The notes under the pieces are model-generated. The model saw nothing but the letters and a program-made list of their open reading frames with translations. It made no database searches and was not told the origin of the DNA. From Faecalimonas umbilicata (lineage in GTDB: Bacteria; Bacillota; Clostridia; Lachnospirales; Lachnospiraceae), in contig NZ_SLZV01000004.1 of NCBI RefSeq assembly GCF_004346095.1, positions 85,091 to 149,090 of the forward strand: a stretch of DNA of 64,000 nucleotides, read 5' to 3'. A program made the translations under genes and the position numbers. Positions 28,984 through 37,774 of this stretch are shown here, in pieces. Within the stretch, counting starts at the first letter, position 1. Every line of letters begins with the position of its first letter.

Positions 28984-29892
28984 ATGCCAAATCAAGAGAA
29001 AAAACAACAGGGACTGATGAAGATCATCAAGGCTATTCATAATTTTACAGTCAATGACGATTTAGAAAAATACAGACGCTCTCAGGCAAACCTCGGGCGA
29101 CTGCTCGGGACAAAGCAAAGCGAAGCATCCTACACTGAATTTTTGATCGATGATATTCCCTCAGAGTGGATCCGCCTGAATCGTCCACATCAGAACGAGA
29201 CAATTATCTTATACTGTCACGGCGGCGGCTTCTTTACCGGAAGTCTCGAATATTCCCGTACACTGACAACAAAGCTTGCATCTGCTTCTTCCTCTGACAT
29301 TTTAAGTTTCAACTACCGCCTTGCCCCGGAGCATCCCTCCCCGGCAGCATTGGAAGATGCATTAAAAGTGTGGGGGTATCTGATGCACTTGGGATACGGT
29401 GCAAAAAATGTTATTCTCGCTGGGGATTCTGCCGGCGGTAATCTGGCTCTCTCACTTGCGTTGAAGCTCAAGGAAGATGGACGGATTCTGCCAAAAGCTC
29501 TTGTTCTCTTTTCTCCGTGGACAGATCTGACATTAAGTGGCGCATCCCACGAAAAAAAAGCGGCGTTGGATCCAATCCTGACTAAGGATTATCTTGAACG
29601 CGCGCGGTGTGCCTATGTACCAGAGAGCAATAGTGATGCCAGCATTTATGCAGATCCTTTTGTCTCCCCGCTTTACGGAGATTACACGGGGTTTCCTCCT
29701 GTCTATATCCAGGTTGGAACCAATGAGATCCTTTTGAATGACTCCACAGACTTACACAAGAAACTTCTTCGACAGGATGTCGCTGCAAAGCTGACTATCT
29801 ACAAAGGAATGTGGCATGTTTTTCAAATGTCAAATATGAAGACGGCGACAGAAGCCATTAACGAAGCCGCACAGTTTTTATTCCGCTTATAA
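28984..29892 (+). CDS. Alpha/beta hydrolase, hormone-sensitive-lipase family
   Basis: The 302-residue esterase-type protein has the HSL-family oxyanion motif YCHGGGFFTGS (about residues 77-87), the nucleophile elbow AGDSAGGNLALSLAL, the later acid in the VQVGTNEILLNDS region, and the catalytic His in GMWHVFQM. Such enzymes hydrolyse short acyl esters in the cytoplasm. The ATG at 28984 follows AAAGGATACGAGG. It is divergent from the acyltransferase operon, so ester-forming and ester-cleaving activities may be paired; that is inference. Confidence 0.88.
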   Translation: MPNQEKKQQGLMKIIKAIHNFTVNDDLEKYRRSQANLGRLLGTKQSEASYTEFLIDDIPSEWIRLNRPHQNETIILYCHGGGFFTGSLEYSRTLTTKLASASSSDILSFNYRLAPEHPSPAALEDALKVWGYLMHLGYGAKNVILAGDSAGGNLALSLALKLKEDGRILPKALVLFSPWTDLTLSGASHEKKAALDPILTKDYLERARCAYVPESNSDASIYADPFVSPLYGDYTGFPPVYIQVGTNEILLNDSTDLHKKLLRQDVAAKLTIYKGMWHVFQMSNMKTATEAINEAAQFLFRL

Positions 29893-29973
29893 CGTACATT
29901 TGCTATGGGATCTTCTTCCTGTTCCCGATCAAAATTACATTTTTCAAAAACAAGCAGAAACTGGGCATATCAC

Positions 29974-30030
29974 AAATGACCGGCAGAGGGATAGATTCAA
30001 ATTCTATCGTCTTCCCTCTGCCGGTCATTT
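29974..30030. terminator. Strong hairpin between the hydrolase and tpiA
   Basis: Perfect 18-bp arms (AAATGACCGGCAGAGGGA and complement) enclose a 21-base inner region that pairs further. T-rich sequence on the plus side and the convergent gene layout fit a shared terminator. Confidence 0.75.
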
Positions 30031-30115
30031 CATTTTTCATAAAGCCATCTGCTGCAACACGCTTTCCTAATGCGTTGCTGCAGCATCCGCAATGATTCCA
30101 CAAAAAGTGTTTCTA

Positions 30116-30868
30116 TTATTTATTATAGTTCACGATCGCTCCAAAATCTGGTTTCAAGGAAGCTCCTCCTACAAGTCCTCCATCGATATCTGGCTGTGCA
30201 AATAACTCCGGTGCACTTGCTGCAGACACACTGCCGCCATACTGGATGCGGATTGCCTCAGCAGTTGCTTCATCATAGATTTCAGCGATACATGCACGGA
30301 TTGCTGCACACACTTCCTGTGCCTGCTCTGTTGTAGCCACTTTACCAGTTCCGATTGCCCAAATAGGTTCATATGCAATCACTGCTGTCTTTGCCTGATC
30401 TGCTGTCACATCAAGAAATGCGATTTTAATCTGCTGACGGATAAAGTCGATTGTTACTCCCTGCTCTCTCTGTGTCAGAGTTTCTCCACAGCATACGATT
30501 GGTGTAATACCATGCTCAAATGCTTTTTTCACTTTTTTATTGACTGTCTCGTCTGTCTCCGCAAAATATTCACGTCTCTCAGAGTGTCCAATGATAACAT
30601 ATTTCACACCAACATCTGTAAGCATTGCAGGAGAGATCTCTCCTGTGTAAGCTCCACTCTCTTCGAAGTACATATTCTCTGCTCCGATTGCAATATTGCT
30701 TCCCTTTGCTGCTTCCATTGCCGGAATAATGCTGATTGCCGGTACACAAAATACAACATCTGCATCTTCTGTTGCCACTAATGGTTTTAACTCATTTACA
30801 AGTGCTACTGCCTCACTTGGAGTTTTATTCATTTTCCAGTTTCCTGCGATAATTTTTCTTCTTGCCAT
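30116..30868 (-). CDS. tpiA: Triosephosphate isomerase
   Basis: TpiA interconverts dihydroxyacetone phosphate and glyceraldehyde 3-phosphate. The 250-residue protein starts [20 protein letters not shown] (catalytic Lys) and has [12 protein letters not shown] (catalytic His), [14 protein letters not shown] (catalytic Glu) and [21 protein letters not shown] (phosphate loops). Length is normal. It lies downstream of gap and pgk in the same direction, with a long imperfect hairpin between pgk and tpiA. Confidence 0.97.
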   Translation of the reverse strand: MARRKIIAGNWKMNKTPSEAVALVNELKPLVATEDADVVFCVPAISIIPAMEAAKGSNIAIGAENMYFEESGAYTGEISPAMLTDVGVKYVIIGHSERREYFAETDETVNKKVKKAFEHGITPIVCCGETLTQREQGVTIDFIRQQIKIAFLDVTADQAKTAVIAYEPIWAIGTGKVATTEQAQEVCAAIRACIAEIYDEATAEAIRIQYGGSVSAASAPELFAQPDIDGGLVGGASLKPDFGAIVNYNK

Positions 30869-30906
30869 TTTTAACGTCCTCTTTCCTAAAAATATCTATA
30901 TGTAAA

Positions 30907-31006
30907 CAGGGCTGCCGCAAAGTGAAGCTTTTCTACAAGCTAGCATCTGCCACCCATTAAACATTGCTGATCCCTTGTAAAAACTTTCTATTTTGCAGCA
31001 CCCCTG
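30907..31006. repeat. Long imperfect inverted repeat between pgk and tpiA
   Basis: The outer 33 bases (30907-30939) and the reverse complement of 30974-31006 match at 24 of 33 positions, starting CAGGGCTGCCGCAAA and CAGGGGTGCTGCAAA. The whole forms a hairpin of about 100 nt. No T-run follows on the minus strand, so it is not a standard terminator; a decayed MITE or an RNA-processing structure is possible. Confidence 0.5.
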
Positions 31007-31026
31007 CTTTGCGCTAAAGTATTTTC

Positions 31027-32220
31027 TTATTTGTCGTTTGCTGCTGCAACACCTGGTAATTCTTTTCCTTCTAAGAATTCAAGAGAAGCTCCACCACCTG
31101 TTGAAATGTGTGTCATCTTGTCACCGTATCCTAACTGGTTTACTGCTGCTGCAGAATCTCCACCACCAATGATTGTAACTGCTTCTGTATCTGCAAGTGC
31201 TTTTGCAACTGCTTCTGTACCTGCTGCAAATTTCGGCATCTCAAATGCTCCCATCGGTCCATTCCATACAACTGTCTTTGCTGTCTTTACTGTCTCAGCA
31301 AACAACTCTGCTGTCTTCGGTCCGATATCGAGTCCTTCCCATCCGTCCGGAATCTCTCCACTTGCAACAACTTTTGTATTTGCATCGTTAGAGAAATCAT
31401 CTGCAATTACATTATCAACTGGAAGTAATAATTTTACACCTTTTTCTTCTGCCTTTTTGATCATGTTCAGTGCGTATTCACAGTAATCTTCTTCTAATAA
31501 AGATTTTCCGACTGTTCCACCCTGCGCTTTGCTGAATGTATAAGACATACCTCCACCAATGATCAGAACATCTACTTTCTCTAACAGATTTTCAATAACA
31601 GAAATCTTGCTTGATACTTTTGCTCCTCCGAGAATTGCAACAAACGGTCTCTCTGGATTGTTTACTGCATTTCCTAAGAAGTCAATCTCTTTCTGCATTA
31701 AGTATCCTACTACTGCTGTATCAACGAACTGTGTCACACCAACATTTGAGCAGTGTGCTCTATGTGCTGTACCGAACGCATCGTTTACGAATACTTCACA
31801 TAAAGAAGCAAGTTCTTTGCTGAATGCTTCTCCGTTCTTTGTCTCTTCTGCTCTGTAACGTGTATTTTCAAGAAGAATCACATCCCCGTCTTCCATAGCT
31901 TCCACTGCTGCTTTTGCATTTGGTCCAACAACTTCTGGATCTGCTGCAAATTTCACTTCCTGTCCTAATAACTCAGAAAGTCTTGCTGCAACCGGTGCTA
32001 AAGATAATTCCGGTTTTGGCTCTCCCTTTGGTTTTCCAAGGTGTGAGCAGAGAATCACTCTTCCACCGTCTGCGATTAATTTCTTAATTGTAGGAAGCGC
32101 TGCTACAAGACGGTTCTCATCTGTAATCTTTCCATCGATCAGCGGTACATTGAAGTCACATCTTACAAGTACCTTTTTCCCTTTTACATTAATATCATCT
32201 ACTGATTTTTTGTTAAGCAT
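31027..32220 (-). CDS. pgk: Phosphoglycerate kinase
   Basis: Pgk transfers phosphate from 1,3-bisphosphoglycerate to ADP. The 397-residue protein starts [27 protein letters not shown], the family signature. It contains [24 protein letters not shown], the ATP-side [12 protein letters not shown] and [13 protein letters not shown], and [13 protein letters not shown] near the end. The ATG at 32218-32220 follows CAAGGAGGATATAAAC; an ATG 24 codons upstream lacks a site and reaches into the gap-pgk hairpin. Confidence 0.97.
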   Translation of the reverse strand: MLNKKSVDDINVKGKKVLVRCDFNVPLIDGKITDENRLVAALPTIKKLIADGGRVILCSHLGKPKGEPKPELSLAPVAARLSELLGQEVKFAADPEVVGPNAKAAVEAMEDGDVILLENTRYRAEETKNGEAFSKELASLCEVFVNDAFGTAHRAHCSNVGVTQFVDTAVVGYLMQKEIDFLGNAVNNPERPFVAILGGAKVSSKISVIENLLEKVDVLIIGGGMSYTFSKAQGGTVGKSLLEEDYCEYALNMIKKAEEKGVKLLLPVDNVIADDFSNDANTKVVASGEIPDGWEGLDIGPKTAELFAETVKTAKTVVWNGPMGAFEMPKFAAGTEAVAKALADTEAVTIIGGGDSAAAVNQLGYGDKMTHISTGGGASLEFLEGKELPGVAAANDK

Positions 32221-32276
32221 GTTTATATCCTCCTTGACTATAAAAATAAAAGTCAACTTATCTTTTTTAAACCCGC

Positions 32277-32307
32277 AAAGGGTCCGGCCCATAAGACCGG
32301 ACCCTTT
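32277..32307 (-). terminator. Hairpin between gap and pgk
   Basis: Eleven-bp arms AAAGGGTCCGG/CCGGACCCTTT surround a 9-base loop, 30 bp after the gap stop. The downstream T-run on the minus strand is poor (TTTGCGGGTTT), so it may let part of the transcript through to pgk and set relative levels. Confidence 0.6.
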
Positions 32308-32336
32308 TGGATCTTCTTATTCCGAATCTTTTAAAA

Positions 32337-33350
32337 TTAAGCTAATTCAGAGAAGTATTTGATTGTTCTTACCATCTGGCTTGTGTAAGAATTCTCATTG
32401 TCATACCAAGCTACAACCTGAACTTCTGTTGTTCCATTGTCTAATGGAAGAGCCATTGTCTGTGTAGCATCGAATAATGAACCATATCTCATTCCAACGA
32501 TATCGCTTGATACGATCTCATCTTCGTTGTATCCATAAGATTCGTTTGCTGCTGCTTTCATAGCTGCATTAATTTCTTCAACTGTTACATTTCCTTCTAC
32601 TACTGCTGTTAAGATTGTTGTTGATCCTGTTGGTGTTGGAACACGCTGAGCAGATCCGATTAATTTTCCGTTTAATTCTGGAATAACAAGTCCGATTGCT
32701 TTTGCTGCACCTGTGCTGTTTGGAACGATATTTACAGCTGCTGCACGTGATCTTCTTAAATCACCTTTTCTCTGTGGTCCATCAAGTGTCATCTGATCTC
32801 CTGTGTAAGCGTGGATTGTACACATGATACCAGATTTAATTGTTGCTAATTTGTTAAGTGCATCAGCCATAGGAGCTAAGCAGTTTGTTGTACAAGAAGC
32901 TGCAGAAATTACTGTATCTTCTGGTTTTAATGTTTCATGGTTTACATTGTAAACGATTGTTGGAAGATCATTTCCAGCTGGTGCAGAAATAACAACTTTT
33001 CTTGCTCCTGCTTTGATATGAGCTTCAGCTTTTGCTTTAGATGTATAGAATCCTGTACATTCTAATACAACGTCAACTCCGATTTCTCCCCATGGAAGTT
33101 CTTCAGCGTTTGCTTTTGCATAGATTTTGATTTCTTTTCCATCTACTGTGATAGAATCTTCTCCAGCTGTTACTTTGTCAGCTAAAGCGTATTTTCCTTG
33201 AGATGAATCATATTTTAATAAGTGAGCTAACATTTTTGGAGATGTTAAGTCGTTGATTGCAACTACTTCATATCCTTCTGCTCCGAACATTTGTCTGAAT
33301 GCAAGACGTCCAATACGTCCAAATCCATTAATCGCTACTTTTACTGCCAT
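32337..33350 (-). CDS. gap: Glyceraldehyde-3-phosphate dehydrogenase, type I
   Basis: The 337-residue enzyme oxidises glyceraldehyde 3-phosphate with NAD and phosphate. Evidence: [14 protein letters not shown] (Rossmann loop), VVAINDL with the Asp typical of NAD preference, [14 protein letters not shown] (catalytic Cys), HAYTGDQM (catalytic His), and [12 protein letters not shown] at the end. ATG follows AGGAGGAATTAATC. It heads the gap-pgk-tpiA run. Confidence 0.97.
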   Translation of the reverse strand: MAVKVAINGFGRIGRLAFRQMFGAEGYEVVAINDLTSPKMLAHLLKYDSSQGKYALADKVTAGEDSITVDGKEIKIYAKANAEELPWGEIGVDVVLECTGFYTSKAKAEAHIKAGARKVVISAPAGNDLPTIVYNVNHETLKPEDTVISAASCTTNCLAPMADALNKLATIKSGIMCTIHAYTGDQMTLDGPQRKGDLRRSRAAAVNIVPNSTGAAKAIGLVIPELNGKLIGSAQRVPTPTGSTTILTAVVEGNVTVEEINAAMKAAANESYGYNEDEIVSSDIVGMRYGSLFDATQTMALPLDNGTTEVQVVAWYDNENSYTSQMVRTIKYFSELA

Positions 33351-33434
33351 GATTAATTCCTCCTAAAGTTTCTTAAACTATTATTTGTATTTGACAATTC
33401 CTTAACTTTGTTAAAGATTCATCAACCTTTATTT

Positions 33435-33463
33435 ATTGTACTAAATCCGCACAGAAAATTCAA
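33435..33463 (-). promoter_or_regulatory. Promoter of gap
   Basis: On the minus strand TTGAAT (33458-33463), 17 bp, TACAAT (33435-33440), about 85 bp before the start codon, leaving a long leader. Confidence 0.6.
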
Positions 33464-33478
33464 GTCATATTTACAATT

Positions 33479-34279
33479 TTATGGAAGTTGTTGAAAAACA
33501 GGTTTTCTTCCTTTAAACTCTGTATAATATTGAAAGCCACAACTATGCAGGATCTCACTTACAAGTCCAAATGCATAAGCAAGATGCTCCGGTCTATGTC
33601 CATCCGAACCTACTGTAACAATCTCTCCGCCAAGCTCCCGATATCTCTTTAAAATATCCGGATGCGGATGACCAAATCCAAGTCCATACTTATATCCCGC
33701 CATATTCAGCTCCAACCCTTTTCCTTGACCGATCAGCTCCCGCAGGATTTCATCGATCAGATCTGAAAAGGTACTGTAAGAATAGCTCTCTATACTTCTT
33801 CCATAGCGCACGATATAATCCAAATGACCAAGTACATCAAATTCTGAGACCGCACGGATATTTTCCAGTGTTGCCAAAAAAGCCGCCTCATATGCTTCCC
33901 GATCTGTTCTTTTCTCGAAAAACTGTGGATAATACGGATCTTCTGACTGAATCACATGCACCGATCCGAGCACAAAGTCAAACGGATACTGACTGATATA
34001 CTGTTTATAGTACTCGCCAAGGTGCGGCTGAAGTCCCAGTTCTACACCGATCCGCACATCTATCTTTTCTCGATATTCCTGCTGAAGTCTCTGCATTGTC
34101 CGAAAATAAAATTCCGTATCGAACGTAAAGGAAAGAGGTCCTCCTTGATAATCTTTATCCTGATGGTCAGTAAAGCAAATCGTTTGAAGCCCTCTTCTGA
34201 TTGCCTCTTGTATCATTGCTTCCGGTTCAAATTCTGCATCAGATGAAAAACTGGAGTGCATATGAAAATCCGCTTTCAT
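33479..34279 (-). CDS. hisJ: PHP-domain histidinol-phosphatase family protein
   Basis: The 266-residue PHP phosphoesterase starts MKADFHMHSSFSSDAE (first metal His pair). It has ICFTDHQDKDY, the mid-domain VGVELGLQ-like RIGVELGLQPH, VLGSVHVI, DVLGHLDYI and VTVGSDGHRPEHLAYAFG, the usual HisJ/HisK metal ligands. It may dephosphorylate histidinol phosphate, but no his genes are nearby, so other phosphoesters are possible. It begins 46 bp after mnmA, in the same direction. Confidence 0.8.
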   Translation of the reverse strand: MKADFHMHSSFSSDAEFEPEAMIQEAIRRGLQTICFTDHQDKDYQGGPLSFTFDTEFYFRTMQRLQQEYREKIDVRIGVELGLQPHLGEYYKQYISQYPFDFVLGSVHVIQSEDPYYPQFFEKRTDREAYEAAFLATLENIRAVSEFDVLGHLDYIVRYGRSIESYSYSTFSDLIDEILRELIGQGKGLELNMAGYKYGLGFGHPHPDILKRYRELGGEIVTVGSDGHRPEHLAYAFGLVSEILHSCGFQYYTEFKGRKPVFQQLP

Positions 34280-34324
34280 CCTTTCCCTCCTTCACATTTT
34301 TTCTGCTCGAACAGCATGTTGCTT

Positions 34325-35398
34325 CTATAGAATAGTACCTCCTCCGACAACATACTCTCCATCATAGAAAACAACTGCCTGTCCCGGAGTAATCGCTCTC
34401 TGCGGTTCCTCAAAGGTGCATGTAACCTCATCTTTTCCGCTCTTTCGGATTGTCCCCCATGCTCCTTTGTGATTGTAACGAATCTTAGTCCATACGCGCA
34501 TCTCACCGGTTAAATCCTCAACGGACATAAAATTCAACTGATTCGCTTTCAGCGTATAAGACAGAGAATCTTCATTACTTCCTATTACAATCTCATTTGT
34601 CTCCGGTCGAATCTCAAGAACAAAAGCCGGATGTCCCAAAGACAATCCAAGTCCTTTTCGCTGACCGACCGTATAGTGTGTGATGCCTTTATGTCTCCCA
34701 AGCACTCTTCCATCAAGATCTACGAAATTTCCTTCCGGGATCTTCACAGCCGCCTCTTCTTCAATAAAAGAAGCATAATCTCCATCTGGTACAAAACAGA
34801 TATCCTGACTATCCGGCTTATTGGCAATGCGAAGATTTATTTTTTCCGCAATCTCCCTCACTTGGTCTTTCGTATACTCACCGACCGGCATCAGTGTCCG
34901 CTTCAGCTGTTCCTGCGTCAGATTGTAAAGAGCATACGTCTGATCCTTTGCCAGAGTCGCTGAACACTTCAATGTATACCGTCCGTTTTCCAGCTGCACA
35001 ACTCTTGCATAATGCCCGGTTGCGATATAATCTGCTCCGATATCCATACTCCTCTTCAACAAGGATTCCCATTTCACATAACGGTTACAGGCAATACATG
35101 GATTCGGAGTTCGCCCATGCAGATATTCCTGTACAAAATAATCAATGACCTTTTCTTTAAATTCTTTCTTAAAATTCATCACATAGTATGGAATTTCAAG
35201 TGCCGCCGCAACACGTCTTGCATCATCAACCGCACTGAGCCCACAGCAGCCTCCGTTTTCTTCTTCAACTGCGCGATCCTCATCCTGCCAGATCTGCATC
35301 GTCACCCCGATTACATCATACCCCTGTTCTTTGAGCAGATATGCTGCTACCGAAGAGTCCACACCTCCTGACATTCCTACGACTACCTTTTTCTTCAT
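34325..35398 (-). CDS. mnmA: tRNA-uridine 2-sulfurtransferase
   Basis: MnmA adds sulfur to C2 of U34 in tRNA-Lys, -Glu and -Gln. The 357-residue protein has the PP-loop [17 protein letters not shown], the catalytic Cys in [14 protein letters not shown] (about residue 101) and the second catalytic Cys in [13 protein letters not shown] (about residue 199), then [14 protein letters not shown]. It lies directly downstream of iscS and iscU, which supply its persulfide sulfur, so the gene order fits the pathway. Confidence 0.96.
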   Translation of the reverse strand: MKKKVVVGMSGGVDSSVAAYLLKEQGYDVIGVTMQIWQDEDRAVEEENGGCCGLSAVDDARRVAAALEIPYYVMNFKKEFKEKVIDYFVQEYLHGRTPNPCIACNRYVKWESLLKRSMDIGADYIATGHYARVVQLENGRYTLKCSATLAKDQTYALYNLTQEQLKRTLMPVGEYTKDQVREIAEKINLRIANKPDSQDICFVPDGDYASFIEEEAAVKIPEGNFVDLDGRVLGRHKGITHYTVGQRKGLGLSLGHPAFVLEIRPETNEIVIGSNEDSLSYTLKANQLNFMSVEDLTGEMRVWTKIRYNHKGAWGTIRKSGKDEVTCTFEEPQRAITPGQAVVFYDGEYVVGGGTIL

Positions 35399-35447
35399 CT
35401 AAATTCCTCCCGCCCGGCAGATGCCAGACTGTGTTTTTGTATTCGGA

Positions 35448-35888
35448 TTAGTATTCTTCCTCATCCTCTTCGTCTTCATGGATATCAGATTTCGGCTTCG
35501 TCAATCCTTCGATCTTGATTCCGTTTTTCTCTGCATAATCCCAAAGCGCTGCATGAATTGCTTCCTCAGCGAGAAGAGAACAGTGAACTTTCACCGGCGG
35601 AAGTCCATCAAGTGCTTCCATAACAGCTTTATTTGTCACTTTCAGCGCTTCATAAATACTCTTTCCCTTTACAAGTTCTGTTGCCATACTGCTTGTGGCA
35701 ACAGCAGCTCCACAACCGAATGTTTTGAATTTTACATCACGAATGATCTGATCTTCATCAATATCAAGATAAATTCGCATAATATCACCACATTTTGCAT
35801 TTCCGACAGTTCCTACCCCACTTGGGTTTTCTAATTCTCCTACATTTCTTGGATTCTGAAAATGATCCATAACCTTCTCTGTATACAT
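35448..35888 (-). CDS. iscU: Iron-sulfur cluster scaffold, IscU/NifU N-terminal type
   Basis: The 146-residue scaffold holds a nascent Fe-S cluster made with sulfur from IscS. It starts MYTEKVMDHFQNPRNVGELE. The three ligand cysteines are in NAKCGDIMRI, TFGCGAAVATSS and VHCSLLAEEAIHAAL. The C-terminal tail is acidic (DIHEDEEDEEEY), a small oddity. It lies between iscS and mnmA in one leftward operon. Confidence 0.94.
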   Translation of the reverse strand: MYTEKVMDHFQNPRNVGELENPSGVGTVGNAKCGDIMRIYLDIDEDQIIRDVKFKTFGCGAAVATSSMATELVKGKSIYEALKVTNKAVMEALDGLPPVKVHCSLLAEEAIHAALWDYAEKNGIKIEGLTKPKSDIHEDEEDEEEY

Positions 35889-35980
35889 AATATTTTTCCT
35901 CCTGATTCTTCCAGCAGGGCCGCTTGAGCCCTGCCTGCTACTCTTTGATTTTTTATTTGATTCTATTTTGCTTTCTTTTC

Positions 35981-37165
35981 TTATTTTTTCTGCTTCTTCT
36001 GAAAATCTTCATAGAGCGGGGACATCTTTCTTAAATGCTCCACAATCTCTTTTAATACATCCGCTGTATAATCAAGATCTTCCTTCGTTGTCTCTTCACT
36101 CAGAGTCAGACGCAAGGAACCATGTGCAATCTCGTGCGGGAGTCCAATCGCAAGCAGCACATGAGATGGGTCTAAAGATCCAGATGTACAGGCCGATCCG
36201 CTGGAACCGCAGATTCCCTTCATATCCAGCATAATTAGAAGCGATTCTCCTTCAATAAACTGAAAACTAAAGTTTGTATTATTCGGCAGTCTTTTGCTCT
36301 CATGTCCATTGAGTCTACTATATGGAATCTCAGTGAGAATCCGATTGATAAAATAGTCTCTTAATTCGACTTCTTTTTTCGTTCTCTCTTCCATTGACTC
36401 AGCTGCTCTTTTTGCAGCAGTTCCAAGTCCTACGATTCCAGGCACATTCTCTGTTCCGGCGCGTCTCTTTCTCTCCTGCGCTCCACCATGAACAAAAGAG
36501 CGAATCTTTACCCCTTTACGAATATAAAGAAATCCGATTCCTTTTGGTCCGTTGATCTTATGCCCACTCGCACTTAACATATCAATATGACATTCATCTA
36601 CATTGATCGGCACCTGACAGAATGCCTGTACAGCATCTGTGTGGAACAAAATTCCATGTTCCTGTGCGATTTCCCCGATTTCTTTGATCGGCTGAATTGT
36701 ACCAATCTCATTGTTCGCAAACATGACAGAAATCAAAATAGTGTCCGGACGGATTGCCGCACGGAGTTGTTCCAAGTCTACCAATCCCTTCTCATCCACA
36801 TCAAGGTACGTCACTTCAAACCCTTTTTTCTCCAGATACTCTGCTGTATGAAGAATTGCGTGGTGTTCGATCTTTGTAGTGATGATATGTCTGCCTTTGT
36901 TCTCATAACATTCTGCTGTTGCTTTCAGCGCCCAGTTATCAGACTCTGAACCACCCGCTGTAAAATAAATTTCATTTGCCTCTGCGCCAATAATCTCTGC
37001 AATAGTCTCTCTCTGTCTCGTGATAACCTCTTTATTGCCTGCTGCAAACCCATACACGCTGGATGGATTTCCATAATATTCTGTAAAGTACGGCAGCATT
37101 GCCTCTACAACTTCCGGAGCTGTCTTTGTCGTTGCTGCATTATCTAAATAAATCAATTTTTCCAT
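35981..37165 (-). CDS. iscS: Cysteine desulfurase, NifS/IscS type
   Basis: The PLP enzyme takes sulfur from cysteine and passes it to IscU and MnmA. The 394-residue protein starts MEKLIYLDNAATTKTAPEV. It has the PLP lysine in DMLSASGHKINGPKGIGF (about residue 202) and the mobile active-site Cys loop GICGSSGSACTSGSLDPSH (about residue 325), typical of class I desulfurases. It follows the Rrf2 regulator by 12 bp. Confidence 0.96.
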   Translation of the reverse strand: MEKLIYLDNAATTKTAPEVVEAMLPYFTEYYGNPSSVYGFAAGNKEVITRQRETIAEIIGAEANEIYFTAGGSESDNWALKATAECYENKGRHIITTKIEHHAILHTAEYLEKKGFEVTYLDVDEKGLVDLEQLRAAIRPDTILISVMFANNEIGTIQPIKEIGEIAQEHGILFHTDAVQAFCQVPINVDECHIDMLSASGHKINGPKGIGFLYIRKGVKIRSFVHGGAQERKRRAGTENVPGIVGLGTAAKRAAESMEERTKKEVELRDYFINRILTEIPYSRLNGHESKRLPNNTNFSFQFIEGESLLIMLDMKGICGSSGSACTSGSLDPSHVLLAIGLPHEIAHGSLRLTLSEETTKEDLDYTADVLKEIVEHLRKMSPLYEDFQKKQKK

Positions 37166-37177
37166 GTCTGTATCCTC

Positions 37178-37636
37178 CTAATTTCCGCAATGCATCTGAC
37201 CAGGAATCTGTTGTCCCTTCATCGCCTTGCTCTCTTCTACCAGACGGTCAAGCTTGATCTCATCCACCGTCTGATTAATACTTTCGTTGATTTTCTGCCA
37301 GACATACTTCGTCACACATCCTCCTGCGGCCTCGCATCCTTCTTCTGGGTGAAGCCCACTGCACTCTACCGGTTCTAAATTTCCTTCCAGCGCACGGAGT
37401 ACGTCTCCAACGGATATACTTTCTACTTCTCTGGCGAGCACATATCCACCGCCAGCACCACGAATGCTCTTGATCAGCCCTGCCTTCTTTAATTTCGCCA
37501 TCAGCTGCTCCAGATAACGTTCCGAAATCCCCTGACGCGCTGCAATACTGCTGATCGAAACCGGTTCAATCTCGCTGTACTGCGCAAGATCAATCAATGC
37601 GCGGAGTCCATATCTCCCCTTTGTAGATAATTTCAA
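37178..37636 (-). CDS. Rrf2/IscR-type iron-sulfur regulator
   Basis: The 152-residue winged-helix regulator starts (M)KLSTKGRYGLRALIDLAQY. The recognition helix is in ISSIAARQGISERYLEQLM. Three cysteines spaced as in IscR (PVECSGLHPEEGCEAAGGCV) probably bind a 2Fe-2S cluster. It heads the iscS-iscU-mnmA operon and likely represses it when clusters are plentiful. The start is a TTG at 37634-37636, preceded by AGAAGGTGAG; the open frame runs further upstream into the promoter, so a longer protein is excluded. Confidence 0.9.
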   Translation of the reverse strand: MKLSTKGRYGLRALIDLAQYSEIEPVSISSIAARQGISERYLEQLMAKLKKAGLIKSIRGAGGGYVLAREVESISVGDVLRALEGNLEPVECSGLHPEEGCEAAGGCVTKYVWQKINESINQTVDEIKLDRLVEESKAMKGQQIPGQMHCGN

Positions 37637-37658
37637 GTTCTCACCTTCTTTATTCTCA

Positions 37659-37720
37659 ATCCCTACTAAATTACTAGGATTTACATTTTGTAGAATACCA
37701 CTCCTTTTTTGTTCTGTCAA
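37659..37720 (-). promoter_or_regulatory. isc operon promoter with Rrf2-type operator
   Basis: On the minus strand TTGACA (37715-37720), 17 bp, TATTCT (37692-37697). Just downstream, overlapping the likely start site, is the near-palindrome ATCCTAGTAATTTAGTAGGG (37661-37680), resembling Rrf2/IscR/CymR half-sites. This arrangement implies autorepression. Confidence 0.65.
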
Positions 37721-37774
37721 GACTCTGTTTTGAATATGTTTATACAGATTACATATCTTGTCACCGGAGTCATT

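Noticed and set aside
34276..34506. Small frame at the mnmA 3' end
   Set aside because: Overlaps mnmA out of frame and shows no conserved pattern.
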